64,000 nt of DNA from Belliella pelovolcani (GTDB lineage Bacteria > Bacteroidota > Bacteroidia > Cytophagales > Cyclobacteriaceae), in contig NZ_FTOP01000005.1 of the NCBI RefSeq assembly GCF_900156785.1, positions 1-64,000 of the forward strand. The letters are read 5' to 3'. The translations under genes and the position numbers were made by a program. Below are positions 26,987 to 37,492 of this stretch, one piece after another. Each line of letters begins with the position of its first letter. The first letter of the stretch is position 1. The notes beneath the pieces were generated by a model. The model was not told the DNA's origin. It saw only the letters and a list, made by a program, of their open reading frames with translations, and did no database searches.

Positions 26987-29900
26987 ATGTCTATTTCTAG
27001 ACTATATCTTTTGATTCTGTTTTTATCTGCTTTTGCTTGTCAATCTGAGGTAGAAAAGAGGACTACTTTATTTGAACTTTTGGATAAGTCTTATACTGGA
27101 GTGGATTTCAGAAATGATCTGAACTATAACGAGCAATTCAACCCTTATACTTTTAGAAATTTCTATAATGGTGCTGGTGTCGCCTTGGGTGATATCAACA
27201 ATGATGGTCTTGTTGATATCTTTCTAGCTGGCAATCAGACTGGTAATAAACTTTATCTTAATAAAGGCAATTTTCAGTTTGAAGATATCACCGAAATAGC
27301 CGGCCTCGCGGTTCCTGGTATTTGGTCTACTGGGGTAAGTATGGCGGATATCAATGGAGATGGTTTGTTGGATATTTATATCTGTAAGTCTGGCCCCCTT
27401 GGTGGTGAACAAAGGCATAATGAACTTTTCATCAATAATGGAGACCTTACCTTCACAGAAATGGCTAAGGAGTATGGCATAGCCGATGAAGGTCTCTCTC
27501 AACATGCTGTGTTTTTTGATTATGATAGAGATGGTGACCTGGATATGTACCTACTCAATAATTCTGCTCGTTCTGTTGGAATCAATGATTTGCGAGATGG
27601 GCAAAGAGATGTGAGAGATCCACTGGGCGGAAATAAGCTTTACCGAAACGACAATGGGAAATTTGTTGATGTCAGTGAAGAAGCTGGTATTTATGGCAGT
27701 GCAATTGGTTATGGGTTAGGTGTAACAGTTGCTGATGTCAATCAAGATGGTTGGCCTGACTTGTATGTATCGAATGATTTTTTTGAAAAGGACTACCTCT
27801 ACATCAATAATGGAGACGGGACTTTCAATGAATCTTTAGAGGAAATGATGACCGAAATCAGTATGGGCTCTATGGGCGCGGATATCGCTGATTTAGACAA
27901 TAATGGATGGCCAGATATTTTCGTCACAGAAATGCTCCCTGCTGACATAGAACGGGTAAAAACAAAAACACCGTTTGAAGAATGGGATAAATATCAAGCT
28001 AATGTGAAGGCAGGCTATTATCATCAGTTTACAAGAAATACCCTACAAAGAAACCTAGGATATCAACCTGGTTCCGATCAAGTTCACTTTATCGAAGTTG
28101 CGAGGCAAGCTGGTGTTCATGCCACTGACTGGAGTTGGGGGGCTTTGATTTTTGATATAGACAATGATGGTCTCAGGGATATTTTTGTAGCCAACGGTAT
28201 CGTCAAAGACTTGACTGATTTTGATTATGTAGATTATTATGTCAATAATCAAAATCTTATTGCACAGTATCGGAAGGATTCTGTATTGTTGACTAAAATG
28301 ATCGATGAGTTTCCATCTGTTCCATTACAGAATTATTTATTCAAAAATAAAGGGAATTTCTATTTTGAAAATATTGCATCTGATGCTGGTATGTCACAGT
28401 TATCCTTTTCTACTGGAGCGGCTTATGCAGATTTAGACAATGATGGAGATTTAGATTTGGTGGTAAACAACCTAAATGGTGAGGTTTTCATTTTTAAAAA
28501 TAATGCAAGCGAGCTATATCCAGAAAATCGTTATTTGCAGCTTGATTTGGGAAGCAACTTTGGTACAAAAGTGATTCTGCATGCTGCTAATCAGAAATTT
28601 TACGCAGAGCATAACCCTGTAAAAGGTTACATGTCCTCGATTGACCACCGCATGCATTTTGGCCTAGGAAATATCAAGCAGCTGGACTCTTTAGAGATTT
28701 TCTGGCCAAATGGGACCTATTCGACTCAAAGGAATGTAGAAACAAATCAATTGCTAGATTTTCAAAAGCTGGTATCAGACAAAACTTGGCCCCTAAAAAA
28801 AAGAGCTAATCAAAATCCGCTTTATAACTTGAGTGAAAATCAAATCCCATGGAGTCATCAGGAAAGTAATTTTATAGATTTTGACAGAGACAGGTTGCGG
28901 TTTCATATGATAAGCAATGAAGGTCCGAAAATCGCAGTAGGAGACCTGAATGGGAATGGGCTCGACGACCTCTGCCTACCTGGTGCCAAAGGGCAAGCAT
29001 CCGAGATTTGGCTACAGCAGGAGAATGGGGTATTTGTAAAGTCACAGTTATTGGAAGATGGAACTTCAGAGGATATTCAAGCATTGTTTTTTGATGCAGA
29101 TGGTGACGGGGATTTAGATCTTTATCTTGCCTCAGGAAGCATAGAGTTTGGAGCAGGGAGCCCCAATTACCAAGATCGTTTATTTATCAATGATGGACGA
29201 GGCAGATTTGAGCCAAAGGATGATGCACTTCCTCAGATTTATGAAAGCACAGCTTTTGTGAAAAGCTTTGATTTCAACCAAGATGGAAGCATTGATTTAC
29301 TAGTCGGTGGCAGGGCAATTCCATTTGCACATGGATTGCCACTTGATCTAAGAATCCTTGAAAATGACGGAAAAGGGAATTTCAAAACTGTAGACTCCCC
29401 AGTAGCAGAAGAGTTCAAGAAACTGGGAATGATGAGGGATGCTGTCATTGCAGACATTGATGCAGATGGTCAAGAAGAAATCATCGTGGTCGGAGACTGG
29501 ATGGAGATAAAAATTTTCAAACTTATTGATAATAAATATCAAGATATAGCTCCAGAAATAGGATTACAAAACAGCGCAGGCATATGGAACACCATACAGC
29601 TGCTTGATATCAATGGTGACGGACACATGGATATCCTTGCTGGAAATATGGGCTTGAATACCAGGCTAAAAGCCAGCCCAAAGCAGACATTGAAGTTTTA
29701 TATCAACGACTTTGACCAAAATGGCAGCATAGAGCAGATTTTGACCCAATATGAAGGTGATGAAGCCTATCCACTGGTTTTAAAAGGAACATTGCTGAAG
29801 CAATTACCAGGTTTAAGAAAGCAAATTTTAAATTACGATGCTTATAAGGATAAGCGAATGGAGGATTTGTTTCCAATGGAATTGTTGAGTAGAAGTCATT

Positions 29901-30265
29901 TGCTCAGCGTGGAATCCTTAGCTTCTTCCTTGTTTATCAACAATGGAGCAGGTAAGTTTACAGCCCAGCCATTGCCTCCAATTCTGCAATCTGCCCCGAT
30001 TCACGCAATCAAAGCCATCGAAGGAGCCAATCAAATCTGGCTGGGGGGAAATCAATCCAAAATCAAGCCCGAGCTGGGAATCAATATGGGCAGCTATGCT
30101 TGGGTAGTTGATTTCTCAGAAGGTGTAAATGTACTCTCAGCTGAAGAATCGGGTGTGATGGTGCGAGGTGAGATTAGAGATTTACAGTTGATTAGAACAA
30201 GAAAGGGCCAGAAAATAGCAGTAGTAAGAAATAATGACAGTATCCTTCTTTATGACAAGAATTAA
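26987..30265 (+). CDS. large FG-GAP/VCBS-repeat lipoprotein with ASPIC/UnbV domain (copy 1)
   Basis: About 1092 residues of the CRTAC1-like family. The start is placed at ATG 26987 (MSISRLYLLILFLSAFAC), which gives a clean lipobox. The frame stays open upstream to a TTG at 26942 but that would bury the signal. Repeats of the type GVALGDINNDGLVDIFLAGN with Ca2+-binding DxNxDG loops form a beta-propeller (about 60-520). An ASPIC/UnbV-like unit follows (HFGLGNIKQLDSLEIFWPNG), and a second run of VCBS repeats fills the C-terminal half. It is probably a surface-exposed Ca2+-dependent binding protein. It is the first of three tandem paralogues. Confidence 0.88.
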   Translation: MSISRLYLLILFLSAFACQSEVEKRTTLFELLDKSYTGVDFRNDLNYNEQFNPYTFRNFYNGAGVALGDINNDGLVDIFLAGNQTGNKLYLNKGNFQFEDITEIAGLAVPGIWSTGVSMADINGDGLLDIYICKSGPLGGEQRHNELFINNGDLTFTEMAKEYGIADEGLSQHAVFFDYDRDGDLDMYLLNNSARSVGINDLRDGQRDVRDPLGGNKLYRNDNGKFVDVSEEAGIYGSAIGYGLGVTVADVNQDGWPDLYVSNDFFEKDYLYINNGDGTFNESLEEMMTEISMGSMGADIADLDNNGWPDIFVTEMLPADIERVKTKTPFEEWDKYQANVKAGYYHQFTRNTLQRNLGYQPGSDQVHFIEVARQAGVHATDWSWGALIFDIDNDGLRDIFVANGIVKDLTDFDYVDYYVNNQNLIAQYRKDSVLLTKMIDEFPSVPLQNYLFKNKGNFYFENIASDAGMSQLSFSTGAAYADLDNDGDLDLVVNNLNGEVFIFKNNASELYPENRYLQLDLGSNFGTKVILHAANQKFYAEHNPVKGYMSSIDHRMHFGLGNIKQLDSLEIFWPNGTYSTQRNVETNQLLDFQKLVSDKTWPLKKRANQNPLYNLSENQIPWSHQESNFIDFDRDRLRFHMISNEGPKIAVGDLNGNGLDDLCLPGAKGQASEIWLQQENGVFVKSQLLEDGTSEDIQALFFDADGDGDLDLYLASGSIEFGAGSPNYQDRLFINDGRGRFEPKDDALPQIYESTAFVKSFDFNQDGSIDLLVGGRAIPFAHGLPLDLRILENDGKGNFKTVDSPVAEEFKKLGMMRDAVIADIDADGQEEIIVVGDWMEIKIFKLIDNKYQDIAPEIGLQNSAGIWNTIQLLDINGDGHMDILAGNMGLNTRLKASPKQTLKFYINDFDQNGSIEQILTQYEGDEAYPLVLKGTLLKQLPGLRKQILNYDAYKDKRMEDLFPMELLSRSHLLSVESLASSLFINNGAGKFTAQPLPPILQSAPIHAIKAIEGANQIWLGGNQSKIKPELGINMGSYAWVVDFSEGVNVLSAEESGVMVRGEIRDLQLIRTRKGQKIAVVRNNDSILLYDKN

Positions 30266-30266
30266 A

Positions 30267-30857
30267 ATGAATACAGTAAAAGTTGATTTCAAACAGTTTC
30301 AAATCTTAGTGATAGTAGCATTTTGCTTATTAAGTTCCTGTACTTTGGAGACTGAATATGAAAAGATCAAAAAGAGAGAACTTGCCTCAGGGAAAGTCTA
30401 CAAGGATCTTTTTCTCGGATTAGAGTTTGAAATGGCTAGAAAGCGATTTTTTGAAACTTGTTGGGAACTGAATCAGCAAGGGATTTTGATCAATGGAGCA
30501 CATGAGTTAATGGTCAGGTATCAACCTGAGCTACCTTCAGGCAATCCAGTCAATATGTTTTTCTATCCTAGATTTGAAGAGGAAAAGATCTATTACATGC
30601 CGGTTGAATTTCAATACCAAAACTGGTTTCCAACAAATCAAGAAACAACTGCAGAGAAGCTCGTTGCTGATGTGGTTGAACTTTTTGAAGGCTGGTACGG
30701 TCAAGGTTTCTTTAAGGTAGAAGATAAATCTGGAGCTTTTGCTATGGTGAAAATCGACGGAAATAGATTAATCAGAGTCTACATCAAAAGTCTGAGTGCT
30801 GTACGAGTAGACATACTTGATATGAGAATTAAGGACATTAAGGATGTAAGTAAATGA
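30267..30857 (+). CDS. small hypothetical lipoprotein between two FG-GAP genes
   Basis: 196 residues from ATG 30267 (the frame is open to 30234, but the internal Met gives the proper signal). It has a lipobox with Cys at about residue 25 (CLLSSC). The mature part is mixed alpha/beta with no recognised motif (ELASGKVYKDLFLGLEFEMARKRFFETCW). It starts one base after the stop of copy 1 and overlaps the start of copy 2 by 4 bp, so it is translationally linked to both. It may be a partner of the large lipoproteins. Confidence 0.75.
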   Translation: MNTVKVDFKQFQILVIVAFCLLSSCTLETEYEKIKKRELASGKVYKDLFLGLEFEMARKRFFETCWELNQQGILINGAHELMVRYQPELPSGNPVNMFFYPRFEEEKIYYMPVEFQYQNWFPTNQETTAEKLVADVVELFEGWYGQGFFKVEDKSGAFAMVKIDGNRLIRVYIKSLSAVRVDILDMRIKDIKDVSK

Positions 30858-33800
30858 ATAAAGGGAATATATATCGCGTATTGGTTTTATTGCTTTTGAC
30901 AGTTGGCTGTTCAAAAGTAGAAGAGCAAAAAGACACCCTTTTTGAAGCAATCCCTTCATCATATTCTGGTGTAGACTTTAGCAATGACCTAGAATTTGAC
31001 GAGGCATTCAACATCTTCACCTATCGAAATTTTTACAATGGAGGAGGTGTAGCTTTGGGTGATGTCAATGGAGATGGGCTTTTAGACATCTACCTTACAT
31101 CTAATCAAGGGGAGAATAAACTATACCTCAACGAAGGTGACTTCAAGTTCAAAGATGTAACAACAACAGCGGGTGTAGCAGGGAAGAGAGCATGGAGTAC
31201 AGGTGTTGCCATGGCAGATGTCAACGGAGATGGACTTTTGGATATTTACGTCTGCAATTCTGGTGACCTTGCAGGAGATAATAAGCAAAACGAGCTTTTT
31301 ATCAATAATGGAGATGGAACCTTTACAGAAATGGCCGAATCCTATGGACTTGCTGACCAAGGTTATTCGACTCATGCTGTGTTTTTTGATTTTGATAACG
31401 ACGGAGACTTAGATCTTTACTTGCTCAACAATAGCTATACAGCTATCGGTAGTTTCAATAAGATGCAGAATGAAAGACCTAGAAGGGATCCTGTGGGCGG
31501 AGACAAGCTTTTTAGAAATGATGGTGATCGATTTGTGGATGTTTCCGAAGAAGCAGGGATTTATGGTAGTTTGATCGGATTTGGCTTGGGCATTACCATT
31601 GGGGATGTCAACCAAGACGGCTGGATGGATATTTTTATCTCCAATGACTTTTTTGAAAAAGATTACCTCTACATCAATAATCAAGATGGTACATTCACAG
31701 AAAGCTTGGAGACTTACATGCGTTCGATCTCTGCAGCTTCTATGGGTGCCGATATCGCAGATGTGAATAACAATGGTTTCTTGGACATATTCGTAACAGA
31801 TATGCTTCCAGAACCACTTGAGCGACTCAAGCAAGTGACGACTTTCGAAAATTGGGACAAGTTTCAGTTCAATAGGCAGCATGGCTACTACAATCAATTC
31901 AACCGCAACATGTTCCATGTCAATAATGGTGACGGTACTTTCTCAGAAGTGGGCAGAATGGGAAATATGGAAGCGACTGATTGGAGTTGGGCAGCCTTAT
32001 TTTTTGACATGGACAATGATGGGCTCAAGGATGTATTTGTGGCAAATGGCATCTACCAAGATATCACGGATCTGGATTACCTTAATTTTATAGACAATGA
32101 AGAGACCAAAAGAAAGATCATCACCCAGCAAGGTGTGAACTACAAAGCCTTGGTTGACCCAATCCCTGTGACTCCTGTATCCAATTATGCATTCAAAAAT
32201 CAAGGAGACTTGGTTTTTACCAATGTGATTCATGAATGGGGTATGGGAGACCCGATTCATTCCAACGGTTCAGCTTATGGAGATCTGAACAATGATGGAG
32301 CTTTGGATTTAGTCATTAATAATGTGAATCAGAAAGCATTGATTTATAAAAATCGCAGTCGGGAATTTTATCCAAATAATCACTACCTGCAAATACAGAT
32401 CAAAGGAAAAAATGCCAATACCCAAGCCATAGGGACGCAGGTAAGGTTGCTGTCCGAAGATCAGATCTTCTACCAAGAGTTGATGCCCAATAGAGGTTTT
32501 CAATCTTCGGTAGATCCCAAGCTCACTTTTGGGCTTGGCTCAGTTGCAATAATTGATGAAATACAAGTAAGGTGGCCTGATGGCCAAGTCACAGTATTGA
32601 AAGATATTTCTGCAAATCAACTCTTAGAGATCGATTGGGAAGAGGCTGAGGAATTAGCAGACTTTGATTTTTTCCAAACTACTTCTAATCGACAATTTGA
32701 AAAGGTTGATTCAAAGCAAATTCTTGATTTTACTCATGTAGAAAATCCTTTTGTGGACTTTGACAGGGATAGACTTACATATCATAAATTATCTACAGAA
32801 GGTCCTGCTTTCGCATTCGGAGATGTCAATGGTGATGGCCTGGAGGATGTATTTATTGGAGGAGCAAAGGGACAAGCAGGTCAATTGTTTTTGCAACAAG
32901 CCAATGGAAGTTTCAAAGCTTTGAATAACCAACTTTTCGAAACAGATAAAAATGCGGAAGATACCGATGCCTTGTTTTTTGATGCTAATGGGAATGGTTT
33001 TTTAGATTTATATGTCGCTTCTGGAAGTAGTGAGGCATCGTTCAGTTCATTAGATTTGACCGATAGGCTTTACCTCAATGACGGTAAGGGTAGCTTTAGC
33101 AAAGCTACTGGGAATGGCTTAGAAAACTTCCGATACAGTACATCTGTAGTGCAAACCATCGATGTCAATGGGGATGGCGCTTTGGATTTGTTCTTAGGGG
33201 CAAGATTGGTTCCTTTTGTTTATGGGGTCAATGCAAGTTCTCTGATTCTGATCAATGATGGAAAAGGAAACTTCTCGGATCAAACAGCGCAATTTGCACC
33301 TGCCTTGAAGGATTTTGGTTTGGTCACTGATGCCGTGGTGGTAGATTATGATCAAGATGGCTTACAGGATTTAATCGTAGTAGGCGAATGGATGGAACCC
33401 AATGTTTTCAAAAACACAGGACACCAATTAGAACGCATTGAAATACCCGAATTAGCAGGGTTCAAAGGATGGTATAGGACCATTGAAGTTGGAGATTTCA
33501 ACAATGATGGTTTACCAGATTTTGTTCTAGGTAACCATGGGCTTAATTCTAGATTCAAGCCAAGTCTGGATTCACCGATCAAGATGTTTGTGAATGATTT
33601 CGATCAAAATGGCACCGTTGAGCAAATCTTTACCAAGAAGGTAGGAGAGCAACACGCACCATACATTCTCAAGCATGAACTAGAGAAGCAAATACCAAGT
33701 ATCAAAAAGAAATACCTCAAATACAGCAACTACAACAAAGAAATGCTAGAGGATATTTTTGAGGCTCCTGTATTGGCGAATGCTGTTGTTCAAGAGTTTA

Positions 33801-34168
33801 ATTATGCGGCTTCTGCTATTATGCTCAATCAGGGCTCTGGAAAATTTACTATACAGCAATTGCCTAGAATGGCACAGCGATCATGGATCTTTGCTGCGGA
33901 AGTGGTAGATATAGATGGGGATGGCCATCAGGACCTTATTCTAGGAGGCAATCTCAAAGGCGCCAAACCTGAAGTAGGGCAATATGATGCCAGCTATGGT
34001 GAAGTACTCTTGGGTAATGGAGATGGTACATTCAGGTACTGGGAAAATCGGCAACATGGTCTCCAACTCCATGGGGATATCAGAGGAATCAAGGTACTGG
34101 AAAGCCACGGTCAACGTAGACTGATGATAGTGAAGAATAATGACGCAGTAGAATGGTGGAAATTTTAA
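30854..34168 (+). CDS. large FG-GAP/VCBS-repeat lipoprotein with ASPIC/UnbV domain (copy 2)
   Basis: 1104 residues with lipobox LLTVGC. It has the same layout as copy 1: N-terminal propeller repeats (GVALGDVNGDGLLDIYLTSNQGENKLY), a DWSWAALFFDMDNDG segment shared by all three copies, an ASPIC/UnbV unit (LTFGLGSVAIIDEIQVRWPDGQ), then a second repeat series (GDVNGDGLEDVFIGGAKGQAGQLFLQ). It overlaps the preceding small lipoprotein by 4 bp and the next paralogue by 16 bp. It is probably exported to the outer leaflet and binds a ligand together with the SusCD pair. Confidence 0.88.
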   Translation: MNKGNIYRVLVLLLLTVGCSKVEEQKDTLFEAIPSSYSGVDFSNDLEFDEAFNIFTYRNFYNGGGVALGDVNGDGLLDIYLTSNQGENKLYLNEGDFKFKDVTTTAGVAGKRAWSTGVAMADVNGDGLLDIYVCNSGDLAGDNKQNELFINNGDGTFTEMAESYGLADQGYSTHAVFFDFDNDGDLDLYLLNNSYTAIGSFNKMQNERPRRDPVGGDKLFRNDGDRFVDVSEEAGIYGSLIGFGLGITIGDVNQDGWMDIFISNDFFEKDYLYINNQDGTFTESLETYMRSISAASMGADIADVNNNGFLDIFVTDMLPEPLERLKQVTTFENWDKFQFNRQHGYYNQFNRNMFHVNNGDGTFSEVGRMGNMEATDWSWAALFFDMDNDGLKDVFVANGIYQDITDLDYLNFIDNEETKRKIITQQGVNYKALVDPIPVTPVSNYAFKNQGDLVFTNVIHEWGMGDPIHSNGSAYGDLNNDGALDLVINNVNQKALIYKNRSREFYPNNHYLQIQIKGKNANTQAIGTQVRLLSEDQIFYQELMPNRGFQSSVDPKLTFGLGSVAIIDEIQVRWPDGQVTVLKDISANQLLEIDWEEAEELADFDFFQTTSNRQFEKVDSKQILDFTHVENPFVDFDRDRLTYHKLSTEGPAFAFGDVNGDGLEDVFIGGAKGQAGQLFLQQANGSFKALNNQLFETDKNAEDTDALFFDANGNGFLDLYVASGSSEASFSSLDLTDRLYLNDGKGSFSKATGNGLENFRYSTSVVQTIDVNGDGALDLFLGARLVPFVYGVNASSLILINDGKGNFSDQTAQFAPALKDFGLVTDAVVVDYDQDGLQDLIVVGEWMEPNVFKNTGHQLERIEIPELAGFKGWYRTIEVGDFNNDGLPDFVLGNHGLNSRFKPSLDSPIKMFVNDFDQNGTVEQIFTKKVGEQHAPYILKHELEKQIPSIKKKYLKYSNYNKEMLEDIFEAPVLANAVVQEFNYAASAIMLNQGSGKFTIQQLPRMAQRSWIFAAEVVDIDGDGHQDLILGGNLKGAKPEVGQYDASYGEVLLGNGDGTFRYWENRQHGLQLHGDIRGIKVLESHGQRRLMIVKNNDAVEWWKF

Positions 34169-37100
34169 AAAATTCAATTACTGCTTTGCGTGCTTATTTA
34201 TTACAAGCATACTTGTTATTGTTACTTTTTTCATGTGGAGAACAGGAAGAAGAAAAGCTTTTCACCCTGCTTCCTGCCTCAGAGACTGGAATTGATTTTA
34301 GCAATGACCTGACCTCCACTGTGGACATGAACATCCTGGAATACCTCTACTTTTACAATGGGGGTGGCGTAGCGCTTGGGGATATCAATAACGATGGGCT
34401 GATAGACATTTACTTTGCTTCTAACCAAGGGGAAAATAAACTGTATCTGAATAAAGGAGATTTTCAATTTGAAGACATCACTGCTCAGGCTGGGGTAGAT
34501 GGGGGTGGTGGCTGGTCTACTGGGGTTACCATGGCAGATGTCAATGGGGATGGATTACTTGATATTTATGTATGCCAAGTTGGAGATTACAAAGGTATCA
34601 ATGGGAAAAATAAGCTTTATATCAACAATGGCGATTTGACCTTTTCGGAGCAAGCTGAATCATATGGCATAGCTTTCGAAGGGTTTTCAACCCATGCCTT
34701 ATTTTTTGATTATGACCAAGATGGCGATTTGGATTTGTATTTACTCAACCATTCTATCAAAAAACCAGAGGTCTTTTCACATGCTGATACCAAATTTGAG
34801 GATCAGGATGAAAAAGGAGGGGATAAGCTGTACCAGAGTCAACTTGCTCAAGGTGCTACAAAAATGATAGAAGTGACCGAAGAAGCAGGGATTCTCTCTA
34901 GTAGCTTAGGTTTTGGATTGGGTGTGGGAATAGGAGATGTCAATGGAGATGGCTGGTTGGATATATATGTGTCCAATGATTTTACAGAAGATGATTACCT
35001 CTACCTCAATCAGGGTGATGGGACATTTAAGGAGTCACTACAGACCATGATCAGCCATACCAGCAGATATAGTATGGGCAATGACATCAATGACCTCAAC
35101 AATGATGGATTTCCTGAGATTTTCACGACAGACATGCTTCCAGAAGATCCTGTAATCTGGATGAAGTCAATAGGAGAGGATAAGCAAGAAGTGTATGATA
35201 TCAAAAAGAGGTTTGGCTATGGAGATCAATATGTCCGCAATCACTTGCAGCTCAATATGCAAGGGGAGCGATTCTCAGACATTGCTTTATTGACTGAGAC
35301 TTTTGCCACAGATTGGAGCTGGTCTCCCTTGATTTTTGATATGGATAATGATGGGCAGAAGGATATTCATGTCACTAACGGGATTGTCAAGCGGCCAAAT
35401 GACCTTGATTTTGTGCAATACAGTCAGTCCCCAAATGCGGCTCTCTCTGAGAAGGAACTGTATGAAAAGTTGGTTTCCATGCTTCCCACCATGAAGCTGT
35501 CGAATTATGCTTTTCACCAACTAGACTATTTGACCTTTGAAAATAAAGCCAAAGCTTGGGGGCTAGATCAACTGTCCTATGGGTCAGGGTCGGCTTATGG
35601 AGATTTGAATAATGATGGCGCTGTGGATCTGGTCATCAATAACATAGATCAAGTAGCCTCCATTTATAGAAACAATGCTCAACAAATAATGAAGCATCAT
35701 TTTTTTCAGGTGGATCTAGAAGGAGATGCGCAGAATCATTTTGGAATAGGTGCACATGTGCAGATTCAGACTGCTTCGGGGATGCAGCATCAACTCCTGA
35801 GTACTTCAAGAGGGTTTCAATCAGGGCCTGCACCTACCATACATTTTGGTCTAGGTAATGAAAATAAGATTGAAGAAGTACAAGTAAGGTGGTCTTCTGA
35901 CTTTATAGAATCATTTGGCCCATTTGATAGCAATCAAAAGGTCAAACTCAAAAAAGGAGGTGGAAAGCGTGTTTTAAAAGAAGCTAAAGAGCAACTGAAA
36001 TCTTTTGAGCAAGTAGAAGTAGGGTTGGACTGGAGTCATGCTGAGAATCTGGAATTTGACGACATGCGCAGAGAGTACCTGATCCCAAGAAAATACAGTA
36101 CCGAAGGACCAGCTTTGGCAGTGGGTGATGTCAATGGAGATGGGCTTGAAGATATTTATCTCGGGGGAGCCAAGGGGCAGGCTGGTGCATTATACCTACA
36201 ACTCAAGGATGGGACTTTTCAGAAAAAAGAACAAGCCTTGTTCGAACAGATGAAGCCAGGAGAGGATGTGGTTGCTGAATTTGTCGACCTCAACGGCAAC
36301 GGGCATCTTGATCTTTATGTGGGAAGTGGAGGTTACGAAAATCCCCAAGGGCATGTTTTTAACTTTGATCGCGTCTATTTCAACGATGGTAATGGAAACT
36401 TTAGCTTCTCACCTAACGCTCTACCTCCACTTGGAGAAAATACCTCCTCAATAGCAATTCATGACATCAACGGAGATGGTGCGCCTGACATATTTATAGG
36501 GTCTGCTGCTGTGACTGGTAATTATGGAGCAGAACCTTATAGTTACCTGCTGATCAATGATGGCCGAGGTTTTTTTACAGATCAGACCAAAAAGTATTTT
36601 GGAGAAGCTCCAGCATTTGGAATGCTCCAAGCGGCAATTTGGCAAGATACAGACGCAGATGGGCAAAAAGAACTGGTACTTACAGGTGAATGGGGAGAGG
36701 TTCAAATATGGAAGCAAGAAAAGGATCAGTACTTTAGCAAAATACCAAATCGCTCCCCAAGAGGAATGTATCTTTCTGCATTACCGATCACTTGGAATGG
36801 ACAGTCGGCTGTATTGCTTGGGAACATGGGGACTAATCAAAAATGGAAAGCCAGTGAAAAAAAACCGCTTTGGTTATACCATGCAGATTTTGATGGAAAC
36901 GGTCAGGAGGATCCCCTGATTTTCCACTATATGGGCGAAAAGTTACTACCATTCGCTACTCGAGATGACCTCATCAAGCAGATTCCAGCGATCAAAAAGC
37001 TCCATGGAAACTATCTGGAATATGCTCAGATCAATAATCCATCTGGGATTTTGAATTCCAAGCAAATCGAAGAAGCTAGAAAGCTTTCAGTGGAAAATTT

Positions 37101-37437
37101 GGAATCAGGGATCTATATATACGGGGATGATAATTTTATCCCATTGCGTATTGAAGGACAATTTGCTCCAATTCAAGCTGCGTATGTCTGGGAGAATCAT
37201 GGGACTACACATTTGCTGACAGTGGGTGGTTTTTATGGCTATAGAAATGACTTAGGGCGTGCTGATGCCATGCCTATGGCCCTCTTCGTATTAGAAGAAG
37301 GAGCATTTAAGTTCAAAAGCTTACCTTTGGGACAGATAGGTGGGGAGTATAGACAACTCAAACCTATCATGATCAAAAATCAGCTTCACCTCATCGCTTT
37401 GCGAAATAATGATAGTCCTATAGTGCTGAAGTTGTAG
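34153..37437 (+). CDS. large FG-GAP/VCBS-repeat lipoprotein with ASPIC/UnbV domain (copy 3)
   Basis: 1094 residues starting at ATG 34153, inside the end of copy 2. The signal is MVEILKNSITALRAY followed by Leu-rich LLLLLFSC. Repeats such as GVALGDINNDGLIDIYFASNQGENKLY and GLEDIYLGGAKGQAGALYLQ carry DxNxDG loops. The UnbV unit is HFGLGNENKIEEVQVRWSSD. It is the most divergent of the three in its C-terminal third. Translational coupling with copy 2 implies a fixed ratio. Function is inferred only from neighbours. Confidence 0.88.
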   Translation: MVEILKNSITALRAYLLQAYLLLLLFSCGEQEEEKLFTLLPASETGIDFSNDLTSTVDMNILEYLYFYNGGGVALGDINNDGLIDIYFASNQGENKLYLNKGDFQFEDITAQAGVDGGGGWSTGVTMADVNGDGLLDIYVCQVGDYKGINGKNKLYINNGDLTFSEQAESYGIAFEGFSTHALFFDYDQDGDLDLYLLNHSIKKPEVFSHADTKFEDQDEKGGDKLYQSQLAQGATKMIEVTEEAGILSSSLGFGLGVGIGDVNGDGWLDIYVSNDFTEDDYLYLNQGDGTFKESLQTMISHTSRYSMGNDINDLNNDGFPEIFTTDMLPEDPVIWMKSIGEDKQEVYDIKKRFGYGDQYVRNHLQLNMQGERFSDIALLTETFATDWSWSPLIFDMDNDGQKDIHVTNGIVKRPNDLDFVQYSQSPNAALSEKELYEKLVSMLPTMKLSNYAFHQLDYLTFENKAKAWGLDQLSYGSGSAYGDLNNDGAVDLVINNIDQVASIYRNNAQQIMKHHFFQVDLEGDAQNHFGIGAHVQIQTASGMQHQLLSTSRGFQSGPAPTIHFGLGNENKIEEVQVRWSSDFIESFGPFDSNQKVKLKKGGGKRVLKEAKEQLKSFEQVEVGLDWSHAENLEFDDMRREYLIPRKYSTEGPALAVGDVNGDGLEDIYLGGAKGQAGALYLQLKDGTFQKKEQALFEQMKPGEDVVAEFVDLNGNGHLDLYVGSGGYENPQGHVFNFDRVYFNDGNGNFSFSPNALPPLGENTSSIAIHDINGDGAPDIFIGSAAVTGNYGAEPYSYLLINDGRGFFTDQTKKYFGEAPAFGMLQAAIWQDTDADGQKELVLTGEWGEVQIWKQEKDQYFSKIPNRSPRGMYLSALPITWNGQSAVLLGNMGTNQKWKASEKKPLWLYHADFDGNGQEDPLIFHYMGEKLLPFATRDDLIKQIPAIKKLHGNYLEYAQINNPSGILNSKQIEEARKLSVENLESGIYIYGDDNFIPLRIEGQFAPIQAAYVWENHGTTHLLTVGGFYGYRNDLGRADAMPMALFVLEEGAFKFKSLPLGQIGGEYRQLKPIMIKNQLHLIALRNNDSPIVLKL

Positions 37438-37492
37438 TTTTTGTCTCTCTGTCAGCTATTTATTAAATTTGAAATTGAAAATCACAATATCC

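Noticed and set aside
31409-31918. Antisense open frames inside the FG-GAP genes
   Set aside because: They are by-products of the biased repeat codons (Asp/Asn/Gly-rich), also seen at the equivalent place in each paralogue.
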